From JACKIC01 sp964543795 (GTDB lineage Bacteria; Planctomycetota; UBA1135; UBA2386), in contig CAZIZN010000005.1 in the NCBI GenBank assembly GCA_964543795.1, positions 62,001-126,000 of the forward strand: a DNA stretch of 64,000 nucleotides. The letters run 5' to 3'. The number at the start of each line of letters is the position of its first letter. Position 1 is the stretch's first letter. The notes under the pieces were generated by a model that was not told the origin of the DNA, did not search any database, and saw nothing but the letters and a program-made list of their open reading frames with translations. Positions 45,008 to 54,445 of this stretch are shown here, piece by piece. The position numbers and the translations under genes were made by a program.

Positions 45008-48000
45008 CTACGCGCCGATGACGACGAACAACCCAGGACTCAGCGTCGCGAGACCGAACAGCGGCCCGCCGACCGTGACGGCGCCCCACTGCGCGACGAT
45101 GGTGGTGCCGAGAAGGGCCGGCGCATTGGGCAGCGGCACGCCGAGGCTCGCACCGCCGGCCGCGTCCGTCATCGTGCTCGCGGTGAACGCCGGCAGCTGC
45201 GGGTACGTCGTGCAGGCGCCGAGCGGTTGGTCGCCGCGCGTGAACGCGAGCGCGAGCATCGCGAACGTCGTCGCCGGTGCCCCGGCGAGCGTGACCGCAA
45301 ACGACGTGTTGCCGACGCGCGGCAGGCTGTTCGCACCGATGTCGGGCCGAGCCTGCCCGGGGCAGGGCACGCCGAACGCCTCGACCACGGCAGCGCCCGT
45401 GGCGGCGACCGGCACCGCCCACAGTTCGTCGCCGGTGCCGACGTCGTTGGCCGTGAAGAACACCGTGCTGCCGGCGCGGTGGAACTGGGTCGGGCTCACG
45501 CTGGTCGGGCCCGGCGCGAGGTCGGCGCACAGCCTGGTGCCGGCGGCGGTGCCGTCGCTGGACCACAGCTCGGCGCTCGACGAACCGTCCGTCGCTGCGA
45601 ACAGCACGGTGCGATCCTGTGCCACCGCGAGCACGGCGTTGGCCGGCAGGCCAGAGCCGGCGCCGATCCACACGTCGCGCACCATCGACGTGCCGGCGAC
45701 CGTGCCGTCGCTGCACCACAGCTCGAAGCCGTGCACGCCGTCGCTGGCGACGAAGTAGAGCCGATCCGCCGCGACGACGAGGCCGGCCGGCTCTGCGCCG
45801 GAGGCACCGGGCCACACGTCGGCGAACAGGCTCGTGCCCGCCGGCGTGCCGTCGGTGACCCAGAGTTCGCGGCCGTGCACGCCGTCGTCGCAGGTGTAGA
45901 AGGCGCGGTTGCCGAGCACGGCGAAGTCGTCGGGGTGCGAGTAGTCCGGTCCGACGAAGGCGTCGGCGAGCGGCACGGTGCCGGCCTGCGTGCCATCGCT
46001 GGCCCACAGCTCGCGGCCCGTGACGCCGTCGTTCGCCGTGAACACGAAGCGGTTGCCGAGCGCGCCACGCGCCTCGGGATCGGCATCGACGAGCACGGCC
46101 GGCACCGTCGCCGCCAGTGTCGTTCCCGCCGGCGTGCCGTCGGTGACGTAGATCTGGCGGCGCAGGGTCGGCTCGAACGCGACGAAGAACACGCGGTTGC
46201 CGACCACCGTGACGCCGGTCGGGTCGCTCGACGCCGCGCCCGCGTGGGTGTCGGACAGACGCACCGTGCCGGCCGCGCTGCCGTCGCTGAACCACAGCTC
46301 GTTGCCGTGCGCGGAGGTCCACGCCGCGAACACCACGCCGTCGGCGAACGGCACGATCCAGGTCGGGCCGGAACCGGTGGGCCCGGGTTCGAGGTCGCGC
46401 ACGAGCGCGGTGCCCGCGGCCGTGCCGTCGCTCCGCCACAACTCGCGGCCGTGCATCGCATCCTCCGCATCGAAGAACGCCCGGTCACCCGTGGCGACGA
46501 TGCGCGTCGGCGTGCCGCTGGCCGGCCCCGGTGCCACGTCGCGCACGAGCACCGTGCCCGCCGCCGTGCCATCGCTGCGCCAGAGTTCGCGCCCCTGCAC
46601 GCCATCGTCGGCCGTGAACAGCAGCAGCTGGTCGAGGTGCGCGTAGGTGTCGGGATAGGAACTGCTCGCGAGCGAACCGAGGTCGCGCAGCATGCGCACG
46701 GTGCCGGTGGGGAAGTCGTAGATCCAGGGCTCGATGCCGTGCACGCCATCGTCCGCCTGCAGCCAGACCTCCGTGCCGAGCACGCGCAGCGCGCCCGGTT
46801 CGGCCGAACCGGTCCCGGGCGCGATGTCCGTGGCGCGCGAAGCCCCGGCGCCGACCGCGTACCAGAGTTCGCGCCCGAACACGCCGTCGTCGGCCGCGAA
46901 GAACACGACCGCGTTGACCACGTCGACGGCGCCGGTCGGCTCCGAGCCAGCCTGGCCGGGGTTGACGTCGACCAGCAGCGCCTGCGAGCCGCTGCAGAAC
47001 CACGGCTCGCGGCCGTGCACGCCGTCGTCGGCCGAGAACCAAAGACCGCCGTTCAGGGCGATGAGGTCCTGGGGTTCGCTGCCGATGCCGCCGGGCAGCA
47101 GGTCCCCGACCATCTGTGTGCCGATCGCCGTGCCGTCCGTCGTCCACAGCTCGTTGCCCGTGGCCCCGTCGTCGGCGACGAAGTAGAGCTGTGTGCTCAC
47201 GGTGGTGAGGCGGCTCGGGCTGCTGCCGGGCGATCCCGGCCGCAGGTCCAGCACGAGCTGCGTGTTGCCCGGCGTACCGTCGCTGCGCCACAGCTCGTGG
47301 CCGAGGCCGCCCACATCGGCGACGAACATCACGTCGTTGCCGAACGCCTCGATCTCGACGATCGTCGAGCCGCCGCTGCTCGTGAGGTCCGCCACGAGCC
47401 GCGTGCCCGCCGCCGTGCCGTCGGTCACCCACAGTTCGTCGCCCGATTGCCCGTCGTCGGCCGCGAAGAACACGAGGCCGCCGACCACCGTGAACAGATG
47501 CGGGAACGAGCCGTCGGATCCGGGCCACAGGTCGACGAGCAGGCTCGTGCCCACCGCCGTGCCGTCCGAGACCCAGAGCTCCGGGCCGTGCTGGCCGTCG
47601 TCGGCGGCGAACAGCACGCTCGCACCGAGCCGCACGAGTTCGAACGGGGCCCCGCTGCCGGGACCGGGCCAGATGTCGCGCAGCACGAAGGTGCCCGCGG
47701 CCGTGCCGTCGCTGCGCCACAGCTCGTTGCCGAGCCGCGGGTGGTCGGCGCTGAAGACGACGGCGCTGCCGAGGTCGACGAGCTGGTTCGGGTAGCCTCC
47801 TTCCTTGCCCTCCCAGAGGTCGCGCACGAGCGCCGTTCCCGCGGCGGTGCCATCGGTCACGAACAGTTCCGCGCCGGCGCGCGGGTCCGTCGCCACGAAC
47901 AGCGTCTGCGTGCCGAGGCGCGTGAACTGCTCGGCATAGGAGCCTTCGCCCGGGCGCGGCGGTGTGACGTCGATGTCCTTGACCAGGCCCTGGCACGCGA

Positions 48001-48061
48001 GCGGGGTTGCGAGGCCGAGCTGTAGTCCGAGCAGGAGAACGAGGGGGATGCGGCAGCACAT
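45008..48061 (-). CDS. Secreted ELW-x-SDGT repeat protein
   Basis: 1017 residues from ATG 48061. Signal CRIPLVLLLGLQLGLATPLACQ. I count 17 recognisable units of about 48 residues, each with ELWxSDGTAAGTxLVxDL, a P-G-x-S-P turn and a VxFFAADDG strand. Units 7-9 have decayed the SDGT loop. The repeats probably build one or more beta-propellers. The last 130 residues (FGVPCPGQARPDIGANSLPRVG ... LFVVIGA) are the C-terminal beta domain seen in planctomycete exported proteins, here without membrane anchor. The role is unknown; such proteins are inferred to be surface or adhesion factors. Confidence 0.86.
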   Translation of the reverse strand: MCCRIPLVLLLGLQLGLATPLACQGLVKDIDVTPPRPGEGSYAEQFTRLGTQTLFVATDPRAGAELFVTDGTAAGTALVRDLWEGKEGGYPNQLVDLGSAVVFSADHPRLGNELWRSDGTAAGTFVLRDIWPGPGSGAPFELVRLGASVLFAADDGQHGPELWVSDGTAVGTSLLVDLWPGSDGSFPHLFTVVGGLVFFAADDGQSGDELWVTDGTAAGTRLVADLTSSGGSTIVEIEAFGNDVMFVADVGGLGHELWRSDGTPGNTQLVLDLRPGSPGSSPSRLTTVSTQLYFVADDGATGNELWTTDGTAIGTQMVGDLLPGGIGSEPQDLIALNGGLWFSADDGVHGREPWFCSGSQALLVDVNPGQAGSEPTGAVDVVNAVVFFAADDGVFGRELWYAVGAGASRATDIAPGTGSAEPGALRVLGTEVWLQADDGVHGIEPWIYDFPTGTVRMLRDLGSLASSSYPDTYAHLDQLLLFTADDGVQGRELWRSDGTAAGTVLVRDVAPGPASGTPTRIVATGDRAFFDAEDAMHGRELWRSDGTAAGTALVRDLEPGPTGSGPTWIVPFADGVVFAAWTSAHGNELWFSDGSAAGTVRLSDTHAGAASSDPTGVTVVGNRVFFVAFEPTLRRQIYVTDGTPAGTTLAATVPAVLVDADPEARGALGNRFVFTANDGVTGRELWASDGTQAGTVPLADAFVGPDYSHPDDFAVLGNRAFYTCDDGVHGRELWVTDGTPAGTSLFADVWPGASGAEPAGLVVAADRLYFVASDGVHGFELWCSDGTVAGTSMVRDVWIGAGSGLPANAVLAVAQDRTVLFAATDGSSSAELWSSDGTAAGTRLCADLAPGPTSVSPTQFHRAGSTVFFTANDVGTGDELWAVPVAATGAAVVEAFGVPCPGQARPDIGANSLPRVGNTSFAVTLAGAPATTFAMLALAFTRGDQPLGACTTYPQLPAFTASTMTDAAGGASLGVPLPNAPALLGTTIVAQWGAVTVGGPLFGLATLSPGLFVVIGA

Positions 48062-48194
48062 GACCGTGCGATAGCCACCTGCGCGGACGCGAGTTGCCGG
48101 CCCAGGCAACCTTCCGCGCGGAACGTGTCCCGCAGTTCGGCCAGGCGAGCCTGCGCGCCGGTTCGCGGTCCATCGCCAGCTTGCGGGGGACCGC

Positions 48195-48262
48195 TCGCCG
48201 ACCTGCTGGTGCCGATCGTGCGCGAGGAGGTGCGGCGACGCCGAGTGCTGCGGCAGCGTTGA
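48195..48262 (+). other. Possible 3' fragment of a lost gene
   Basis: In the 258-base gap between two minus-strand genes, one frame reads PLADLLVPIVREEVRRRRVLRQR then TGA, with nearly all third positions G or C as in real genes here. No upstream start is visible. This may be a decayed C-terminus or chance. The rest of the gap 48062-48319 shows nothing supportable. Confidence 0.18.
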
Positions 48263-48319
48263 CCGCGGCCGCGCACGGCCCGCGCGCGACGCCTCGTCCT
48301 CTCGGAGCGGCCCATGCGA

Positions 48320-49444
48320 CTACCCGTCCGGCGCGAGCAGGCGCAGGTAGGCCGCGTGGCGCGACGCGTCGAGTTCGCCCGAGTCGACGGCGGCTCGCAC
48401 GACGCAGCCCGGTTCGTGCACGTGCCGACAATCCCGGAAGCGACATCCGACGGCGAGCTCGGCGATCTCGGGGAACGCCGCCGCCGCGTCGCTCGCGTCG
48501 GCGACGAGGCCGAACATGCGCACTCCAGGCGTGTCGATGAGCTGCGTGCCGCACGCGAGTCGCCGCAGACTCGAGGCGGTCGTCGTGTGTCGACCGCGGC
48601 CGTCCTTCGCGCGAACCTCGCCGGTCGTGCGCTCGGCGTCGGGGTCGAGCGCGTTGAGCAGCGTCGACTTGCCGACGCCGCTGTGGCCGACGAATGCCGC
48701 GGTCGTGCCGGCGATGTGCAGGCGCAGCTCGACCATGCCGTCGCCGCGCATCGCCGAGACGATGCACACCGCGACGCCCTGTTCGCGGTGCGGAGCGAGT
48801 GCCAGGCGCAGCGCCTCGGCGTCGTGCGGCAGGTCGCACTTGTTCACGCAGACCAGCAGACGGGCGCCGCTGCCGGCGAGCGCCGCACGCAGGCGGTCGA
48901 TCAGCCCGGTGCGCGGCCGGTCGGCCGAGAGCACGAGCACGGCGAAGTCGACGTTCGCGGCCAGCACGTGCCGTTCGCCGTGGTCGCCGTCGGCGCGCGC
49001 GAGTTCGCTGCGGCGCGGCTGCACGGCGGCGACGAGCGGCGGGGCGTCGTCGCGCTCGTGCACGACGACGCGGTCGCCGACCGCGATGGCCGAACGCGGC
49101 GCGGCGGCGAGATCGGCCGCGAGCATCGCCTCGTGTTCGCCGTCGGCGGCGAGCACGCGCGCGCGGCCCCGGCCGAGCCAGGTGACGGTTGCGGCGAACT
49201 CGGCGCGGTTGGGTTCGATGCCGTGGGAGGCGCCGCCCCCCGCGTGCCGCGCCGGCGGCGGCGTGTGCTGTCGGCGCCGCATCTTCGCGAAGGTCGCCTC
49301 GTCGTCCTCGTCGGCCGTCCGCTCGTGCGGGCGGCCCCGCGAGCGCTTGTGGGCCTTGCGCCGCAGTTCCTCTTCGTGGCTGATCAAGTGCCGGAGGGCC
49401 CGGCGATGACGGTCTCGCTGTCGTTGCTTGTCTTCCTCGGACAT
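48320..49444 (-). CDS. rsgA: Ribosome small-subunit-dependent GTPase A
   Basis: 374 residues, circularly permuted GTPase. OB domain around residues 85-150, G4 VNKCDLP, G5 VSAMRG, G1 GHSGVGKSTLLN, G2 GRGRHTTT, G3 DTPGVRMF, then a zinc knuckle CRFRDCRHVHEPGC. It assists late 30S maturation. Its first 75 residues are an unusual Arg/Lys/Glu-rich extension absent from Escherichia coli RsgA, which may contact rRNA. Confidence 0.93.
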   Translation of the reverse strand: MSEEDKQRQRDRHRRALRHLISHEEELRRKAHKRSRGRPHERTADEDDEATFAKMRRRQHTPPPARHAGGGASHGIEPNRAEFAATVTWLGRGRARVLAADGEHEAMLAADLAAAPRSAIAVGDRVVVHERDDAPPLVAAVQPRRSELARADGDHGERHVLAANVDFAVLVLSADRPRTGLIDRLRAALAGSGARLLVCVNKCDLPHDAEALRLALAPHREQGVAVCIVSAMRGDGMVELRLHIAGTTAAFVGHSGVGKSTLLNALDPDAERTTGEVRAKDGRGRHTTTASSLRRLACGTQLIDTPGVRMFGLVADASDAAAAFPEIAELAVGCRFRDCRHVHEPGCVVRAAVDSGELDASRHAAYLRLLAPDG

Positions 49445-49590
49445 GGTCGCTGCCTGCTGTCGGGACCGACGCGCGGTGCGTACGCACCTCCGGCGCCGAT
49501 CGAACCAAGGGGGTTGGTTTCGGACCTCGCTCGCTCAGCGCGAGCAGGCAGTGGCAGCAGCAGTCGACACAGGCATGACGGCCGCACGGG

Positions 49591-49704
49591 GCGGCCGGGT
49601 AGGAGGAGTGCAGAGCCTAGCGCCATACGCACGAACGGGCCAGACGGGTGCGCCGCCGCAGCCGCCGTGAGCCGTTCGATGCGCTGCCCTGAGCCCTCGC
49701 TCAC
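49591..49704 (-). pseudogene. Possible decayed TPR-protein N-terminus
   Basis: In the 379-base gap between rsgA and the FG-GAP gene, the frame from GTG 49704 gives GQRIERLTAAAAAHPSGPFVRMALGSALLLPGR, close to the first repeat of many small TPR proteins. After that it loses similarity, and its third-position GC is lower than its neighbours. Read-through frames give no continuation. Low confidence. Apart from this and a 10-bp repeat I see nothing in the gap. Confidence 0.2.
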
Positions 49705-49781
49705 GCCCGTTTCACACCGCCGTCATGTCGAGAAACCATGATCGGCCGGTCGGGAGCCTCGGCTGCCTGCGTAGGGACCGT

Positions 49782-49801
49782 GCGCCGACAGGCGCCGACA
49801 G
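49782..49801 (+). repeat. 10-bp tandem direct repeat
   Basis: GCGCCGACAG twice in a row, 22 bases before the likely start of the FG-GAP lipoprotein gene. Confidence 0.5.
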
Positions 49802-49823
49802 GCACATGACCGGAGTCGATATC

Positions 49824-52298
49824 ATGCAGAACCACACCCCCGACCGAATCCGATTCCCTTCGCAGCCTCTCGCCATGGTGGCCGCGTGCTTCCTCGCCTC
49901 GTGCGGCGGCGGTAGCGACTCGCCTGCGGTGACGGCAACCGCCGAAGCTCGCGTGGTTGCCAGCGCCACCTTCCTCGATCGCGACGACGACAACGTCGTC
50001 GGCGCGGGCGACCTGGTCACGGTGCGGTTCGACCAGCCCGTGGCCGTGCACCAGTCTTCGCCCGTGCCGTTCCAACTCGAGGTCGCCGGCGACAGCTGGG
50101 GTACGGGCGCCCGCATCGAGGACGGCGACCGTCTCGACGAGGTGCGCATCGTGCTCGGCACCGGCGCCAGGCTGCGCGCGAACGGCAGGTCGACCGGAAC
50201 CCAGGCCGGCAGCCCGTCGTCGCTGTCGCTGCCCTCGACGTCGGCGATCCGCGACCGTGCCCGGGAGCGATCGGTCGTCGCCGATCCGGCCCGGGACCTC
50301 GTGACCGGTTACCTCGTGGAGCGCGGTCCGGCCGAGGCTGCCGATCAGGATTCGGTCGTCGCCGGCGACCTCGACGGCGACGGCGACCTCGACCTCGTGG
50401 TCGGCAGCGACGATGCCGGTGCGCTCGTGCTGTTGAACAGCCCCGGGTCGGGTTTCGCCGTGTTCGGCGCGAGCCTCGGTCGCGGCCGCGCCCTGGCACT
50501 GGGCGATCTCGATTCCGACGGCGATCTCGACCTCGTGATCGGCAGCGACGCCGTCGCCACGACCGTGTGGCGCAACGACGGCTCCGGCACTTTCGCGCTG
50601 GCGGCGAGCCTGGCGGTCGCCCGCACCGAGGCGGTGGCGCTGGGCGATCTCGACGGCGACGGCGATCTCGACCTCGTGCGCGGGAACGGGCCGGACGACG
50701 TGGATTCGCTGTGGTGGAACGACGGCGCGGGCCAGTTCGCGAGCGGCGCGACGGTCGGCGAAGGCAATACGCACACCGTGACCCTGGCGGACGTCGACGG
50801 CGACGGCGACCTGGATCTGCTGCAGGGCCGCTCCGGTCCGAGCCGGATCTGGCACAACGACGGTGCCGGCGTGTTCACCGCCGGGCAGACGATCGGCAGC
50901 GGCAACACGTTCGGCATCGGGGTCGGCGACCTCGACTGCGACGGCGACCTCGACCTCGTCGTCGTGGGGCGCGATCCGAGCGAGGTGTGGCGGAACGAGG
51001 GCAATGGCGTGTTCACGCCGACCGGCGGGCTCGCCAACGCGGCGACCGACGTCGTGTGCCTGCTCGACTTCGACGGCGATGGCCGGCTCGACGTGTTCGC
51101 CGCCAACGCCAACGGCCAGGACGACGAACTGTGGCTCGTCGACGGCAACCTCGCGTTGCAGCGGTCGAGCACCACCTTGGCGAACGGCACGACCACCGGT
51201 GCCTGCGTCGGGGACTTCGACGGCGACGGCGACCTCGACGTCGTGACGGTGGGACCCGGCGAGCCGATGCGGATCCTGGTCAGTTCGTTGTCGGCGGCGC
51301 AAGGCCAACTCGGGTTCCATGCCGGCGACGCACACGTGGGCGAAGGCGCGGCGCGACACCTCGCGGTCGGCGACGTGGACCGCGACGGCGACGTCGACGT
51401 CGTGGAGAGCATGGGCGACGTTCGCGCGACGGCCGTCTGGCAGAACGGCGGCTCGGGCACGTTTCCGACGCGGGTCCTGCTGAGCACCGGCGCGGCGGCA
51501 GTTGCGCTCGGCGACGTGGACCGCGACGGTGACCTCGACCTCGTCGAGACGGGGTCGACGGCCGGTGTGCTGCTGTGGCGCAACAGCGCCGCAGGCCTGG
51601 CCGCAGCCGCCGAGACGGTTTCGGCGGTCGGCGGCATCGACGCGATCCTGTGCGACGTCGACGGCGACGGAGACCTGGATCTCGTGCTCGCGCGCGGCGC
51701 CGCCGGCCCGGCTGAACTGTGGCTGAACGACGGCCTCGGTTCCTTCGCGGCAGCGGTCGTGCCGACGTTGCCTCTCGCCGCGAACGCCGCGGCTGCTGCC
51801 GACCTCGACCGCGACGCGGACCCGGACCTGCTGTTCGCCACGGACCAGGGGCTGATCCTGCTCGCCAACGACGGCAGCGGCGGCTTCCCGACCGCGGTGC
51901 CGGTGGGCGGAGCGGCGCTGCGCGCCCTGGCGGTTGCCGATGTCGACGGCGATGGGCATCTCGACCTCGCCGTCGGCGGCGACACCGGCCACGCGGTCTG
52001 GCTCAACGACGGCAGCGGCGGCTTCGTCGCGCCCGCGGCCCTGGCCGGTGCGGCGACCGACGCCCTCGCGTTCGCGGACCTGGACGCCGACGGCGATGCC
52101 GACCTGCTGCGGGGCGGCACCGGGGTCGATCAGCTCTGGCGCAACGACGGGGGCGCGCTCGTGCTCACGACGATCGAGTTGTCCGGGGGGCCCACGGCCC
52201 ATTTCGCGGTCGCCGATCTCGACTGCGACGGCGACCTCGACATCGTGGTCGCCGACAGTTCGGCGGCCGGCGGCATGCGCGTCTACACGCAACATTGA
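49824..52298 (+). CDS. FG-GAP/VCBS repeat lipoprotein
   Basis: 824 residues from ATG 49824, with GGAG eight bases before it. Lipobox CFLASC followed by GGGSDS. Residues about 40-120 resemble an Ig-like start domain (SATFLDRDDDNVVGAGDLVTVRFDQPV). Then 14 repeats of the GDLDGDGDLDLVxG calcium-loop type alternate with VWRNDGSGxF strands, spaced about 45 residues. Fourteen blades equals two seven-bladed integrin-like propellers. Calcium binding is strongly suggested. Divergent from rsgA. Confidence 0.86.
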   Translation: MQNHTPDRIRFPSQPLAMVAACFLASCGGGSDSPAVTATAEARVVASATFLDRDDDNVVGAGDLVTVRFDQPVAVHQSSPVPFQLEVAGDSWGTGARIEDGDRLDEVRIVLGTGARLRANGRSTGTQAGSPSSLSLPSTSAIRDRARERSVVADPARDLVTGYLVERGPAEAADQDSVVAGDLDGDGDLDLVVGSDDAGALVLLNSPGSGFAVFGASLGRGRALALGDLDSDGDLDLVIGSDAVATTVWRNDGSGTFALAASLAVARTEAVALGDLDGDGDLDLVRGNGPDDVDSLWWNDGAGQFASGATVGEGNTHTVTLADVDGDGDLDLLQGRSGPSRIWHNDGAGVFTAGQTIGSGNTFGIGVGDLDCDGDLDLVVVGRDPSEVWRNEGNGVFTPTGGLANAATDVVCLLDFDGDGRLDVFAANANGQDDELWLVDGNLALQRSSTTLANGTTTGACVGDFDGDGDLDVVTVGPGEPMRILVSSLSAAQGQLGFHAGDAHVGEGAARHLAVGDVDRDGDVDVVESMGDVRATAVWQNGGSGTFPTRVLLSTGAAAVALGDVDRDGDLDLVETGSTAGVLLWRNSAAGLAAAAETVSAVGGIDAILCDVDGDGDLDLVLARGAAGPAELWLNDGLGSFAAAVVPTLPLAANAAAAADLDRDADPDLLFATDQGLILLANDGSGGFPTAVPVGGAALRALAVADVDGDGHLDLAVGGDTGHAVWLNDGSGGFVAPAALAGAATDALAFADLDADGDADLLRGGTGVDQLWRNDGGALVLTTIELSGGPTAHFAVADLDCDGDLDIVVADSSAAGGMRVYTQH

Positions 52299-52364
52299 CG
52301 AGCCGGGGTGGCGCCGCTCGCGCAACGACGTCCGCGCAATGCCGCCCGCGCAACGCCGCCCCGC

Positions 52365-53396
52365 CTACTCGACCTTCCACGCCGGCTTGTAGCCGAGGCC
52401 GAGTCCGACGATGCGCTGCAGCAAGGCCCCGTAGTCCATGCCGGCGGCCTGCGCCGACGCGGGCACGTCCTCGCCCGGGCTCAGGTCCGGGTTGACGTTT
52501 GCCTCGATCACGTAGACGCGGCCTTCGCCGTCCATGCGCAGGTCGATGCGCGCGTAGCCCGACAGGTGCAGCGCGCGGTAGGTGCGCCGGGCGATGCTCG
52601 CGATGCGTTCTTCGACCTCGGCGCCGAGGTCGCGCGCGCGCCCGGTCGCCAGCCCGATCTTCTTCGCGTAGCGCTCGTCCCACTTCACGCGCGAGGTGGC
52701 GATCGCTTCGTTGCCTTCGGGCAGCTTGTCGAACCAGAGCTCCCAGACCGGCAGCACCTCGAGGCGTTCGTTGCCGAGCACGGCGACGGTGAACTCGCGG
52801 CCCTCGACGAACTGCTCGACGACCACGTCGGTCTGCAGCGTGCGGTGCAGGAAGTCGACCCGTTCCCGCAGTTCGCCGTCGTCGTGCACGACCGAGGCCT
52901 GCGAGATGCCGGCGCTGCCGTGGTAGACGGCCGACTTGACGATCGCGGGGAAGGTCATGCGGCGCGGCAGGTGCTTGCGCCGCGAGCGCAGCGGGAACAC
53001 CGCGAACGCCGGGCACGGGATGCGGTGCCAGGCGAGCACCTGCTTGCTGAGCGCCTTGTCGCCGGCGAGCGTGATGCCGCGCGGATTGCAGCCGGTGTAG
53101 GGTTGTTTGAGCAGTTCGAGGTAGCTGACGACGTGCGCCTCGTAGGTGACGGCGCCGTGGAAGTCCGTGAGGATGTTGAACGCGACGTGCGGCTTCCACT
53201 CGGCGATCGTGTCGCGGATCGGCCGCAGCTCGTCGGCGACGCCCAGTTCGCGCACCTCGTGGCCGAGCAGGCGCAGCGTGCGCGTCACCTCGAGTTCCAT
53301 CTGGTAGGTCCACGTCTCGTCCGCGGGCAGGCGGTCCGCGCCTGGCGGCGGCACGAGCACGTCGTGCATCAGCACGAGGATGCGCAGCTTCCTCAT
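52365..53396 (-). CDS. D-Ala-D-Ala-ligase-like ATP-grasp enzyme
   Basis: 343 residues. The N-terminal domain begins RILVLMHDVLVPP. ATP-grasp elements: GITLAGDKALSKQVLAWHRIPCPAFAVF, FPAIVKSAVYHGSAGIS (Lys and Gly-rich loop), VVVEQFVEGREFTVAVLGN, and YVIEANVNPDLS (Mg-binding Glu/Asn). It differs from Ddl in the substrate region and lacks cell-wall neighbours, so a peptide or amino-acid ligase of unknown substrate is likely. It overlaps the zinc peptidase gene upstream (ATGA), the two forming a pair. Confidence 0.88.
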   Translation of the reverse strand: MRKLRILVLMHDVLVPPPGADRLPADETWTYQMELEVTRTLRLLGHEVRELGVADELRPIRDTIAEWKPHVAFNILTDFHGAVTYEAHVVSYLELLKQPYTGCNPRGITLAGDKALSKQVLAWHRIPCPAFAVFPLRSRRKHLPRRMTFPAIVKSAVYHGSAGISQASVVHDDGELRERVDFLHRTLQTDVVVEQFVEGREFTVAVLGNERLEVLPVWELWFDKLPEGNEAIATSRVKWDERYAKKIGLATGRARDLGAEVEERIASIARRTYRALHLSGYARIDLRMDGEGRVYVIEANVNPDLSPGEDVPASAQAAGMDYGALLQRIVGLGLGYKPAWKVE

Positions 53397-54439
53397 CGCT
53401 TGAACCTGGGTTTGCGGCCGCGCGCGAGCGCGATCGTCACCATCGTCGCCAGCACCGCGGCCCCCAGGCGCGCGTGGTGGCGCGGTCGCCGGATGCGCAG
53501 GTCGAGGTCGCGGCAGCGCTGCAGCATCGCATCGATCGCCTGGTCGACGACGTAGCGGTACTGCCCGGTCAGCGCCGAGACCTTGGCGCGCAGGTCGACC
53601 CGCTCGCGGCGCAGGAACTTCTCGGCGCTGGGGGCGCGGCGGCCCTCGGAGGGATCGTCGAAGAGTACCCGCAGTTCGCGGTCGTGTCGCCACGGCACCT
53701 GCACGCCGTAGTAGCCCTTGCGGCGCCGGTAGTACTCGCGCAGCGTGTAGCGCACCTTGGGCAGCGACGCCTCGCGGTCGCGCGTGCGCACCTCGGGCGG
53801 CTGGTCGCCGATGTCGCGCAGCATCTGATCGAGCCGTTCGAGCTTGTGCAGCGCCGGCCAGCCGGCGTAGGTGCGGCGCCAGTCCGAATTGGGTTCGAGC
53901 CAGACGGCGAACGTCTCGGCGTAGTCCTCGGCGGGGTGGCTCTGCGCGTACCACGAGCCGAGGTTCTGCACGAAGCTCTTGCTCGTCGGCACCACCTCGT
54001 AGGCGTTGCGGTAGGGGGCGCTGTAGGGACCGAACGTGCGCCGCCAGTCCGCGCGGCGGTGCAGCCGGTACGCGTTGTCGAACGCGTGCGCTGCTTCGTG
54101 GCGCAGGAGTCGCATGCACCAGTCCGCCGAACTGCCCTCGGCCTCGAACATCTGCGAGTGCTCGAGCCGCACGAGGCGCGGGTGTGCCAGGTAGAACGGC
54201 ACCGCGAAGCCCGTCGAGCCCTCGGTCGTGAACCACTCCGTCGACAGGTACACGTAGGGACGGAACACCAGTCCCGCGCGTCGCAGTTCGGCGTGCAGGC
54301 GCCGGATGCGCTTGTGGATCGCCGTGCCCTCGAGCGAGAGCTTCAGGTCGCAGAGGCGGACGTCGAGCAGTTCTTCGTCGGGGAGGGAGGCCCACCAGGG
54401 TTCGCGCCTGTGCCGTTGCCGCCGCTTCTGCTTCGCCAC
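53393..54439 (-). CDS. Peptidase_Mx-like zinc metallopeptidase
   Basis: 348 residues, GTG start. Zinc motif RHEAAHAF (H114, E115, H118), and a likely third ligand region SHPAEDYAETFAVWL (E175 in AETFA). STEWFTTEGSTGFAVPFYLAHPRLVRLEH precedes it, and GWPALHKLERLDQM follows, as in the putative zinc-binding Peptidase_Mx family. A basic N-terminus and a hydrophobic C-terminal segment (GAAVLATMVTIALA) suggest membrane association. Function unknown. TATCCT lies six bases before GTG 54439. Confidence 0.82.
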   Translation of the reverse strand: MAKQKRRQRHRREPWWASLPDEELLDVRLCDLKLSLEGTAIHKRIRRLHAELRRAGLVFRPYVYLSTEWFTTEGSTGFAVPFYLAHPRLVRLEHSQMFEAEGSSADWCMRLLRHEAAHAFDNAYRLHRRADWRRTFGPYSAPYRNAYEVVPTSKSFVQNLGSWYAQSHPAEDYAETFAVWLEPNSDWRRTYAGWPALHKLERLDQMLRDIGDQPPEVRTRDREASLPKVRYTLREYYRRRKGYYGVQVPWRHDRELRVLFDDPSEGRRAPSAEKFLRRERVDLRAKVSALTGQYRYVVDQAIDAMLQRCRDLDLRIRRPRHHARLGAAVLATMVTIALARGRKPRFKR

Positions 54440-54445
54440 CCGCCC

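Noticed and set aside
52365..53396. Calling the ATP-grasp gene ddl (cell-wall D-Ala-D-Ala ligase)
   Set aside because: No murein gene context and divergent substrate region; its partner is a zinc peptidase.
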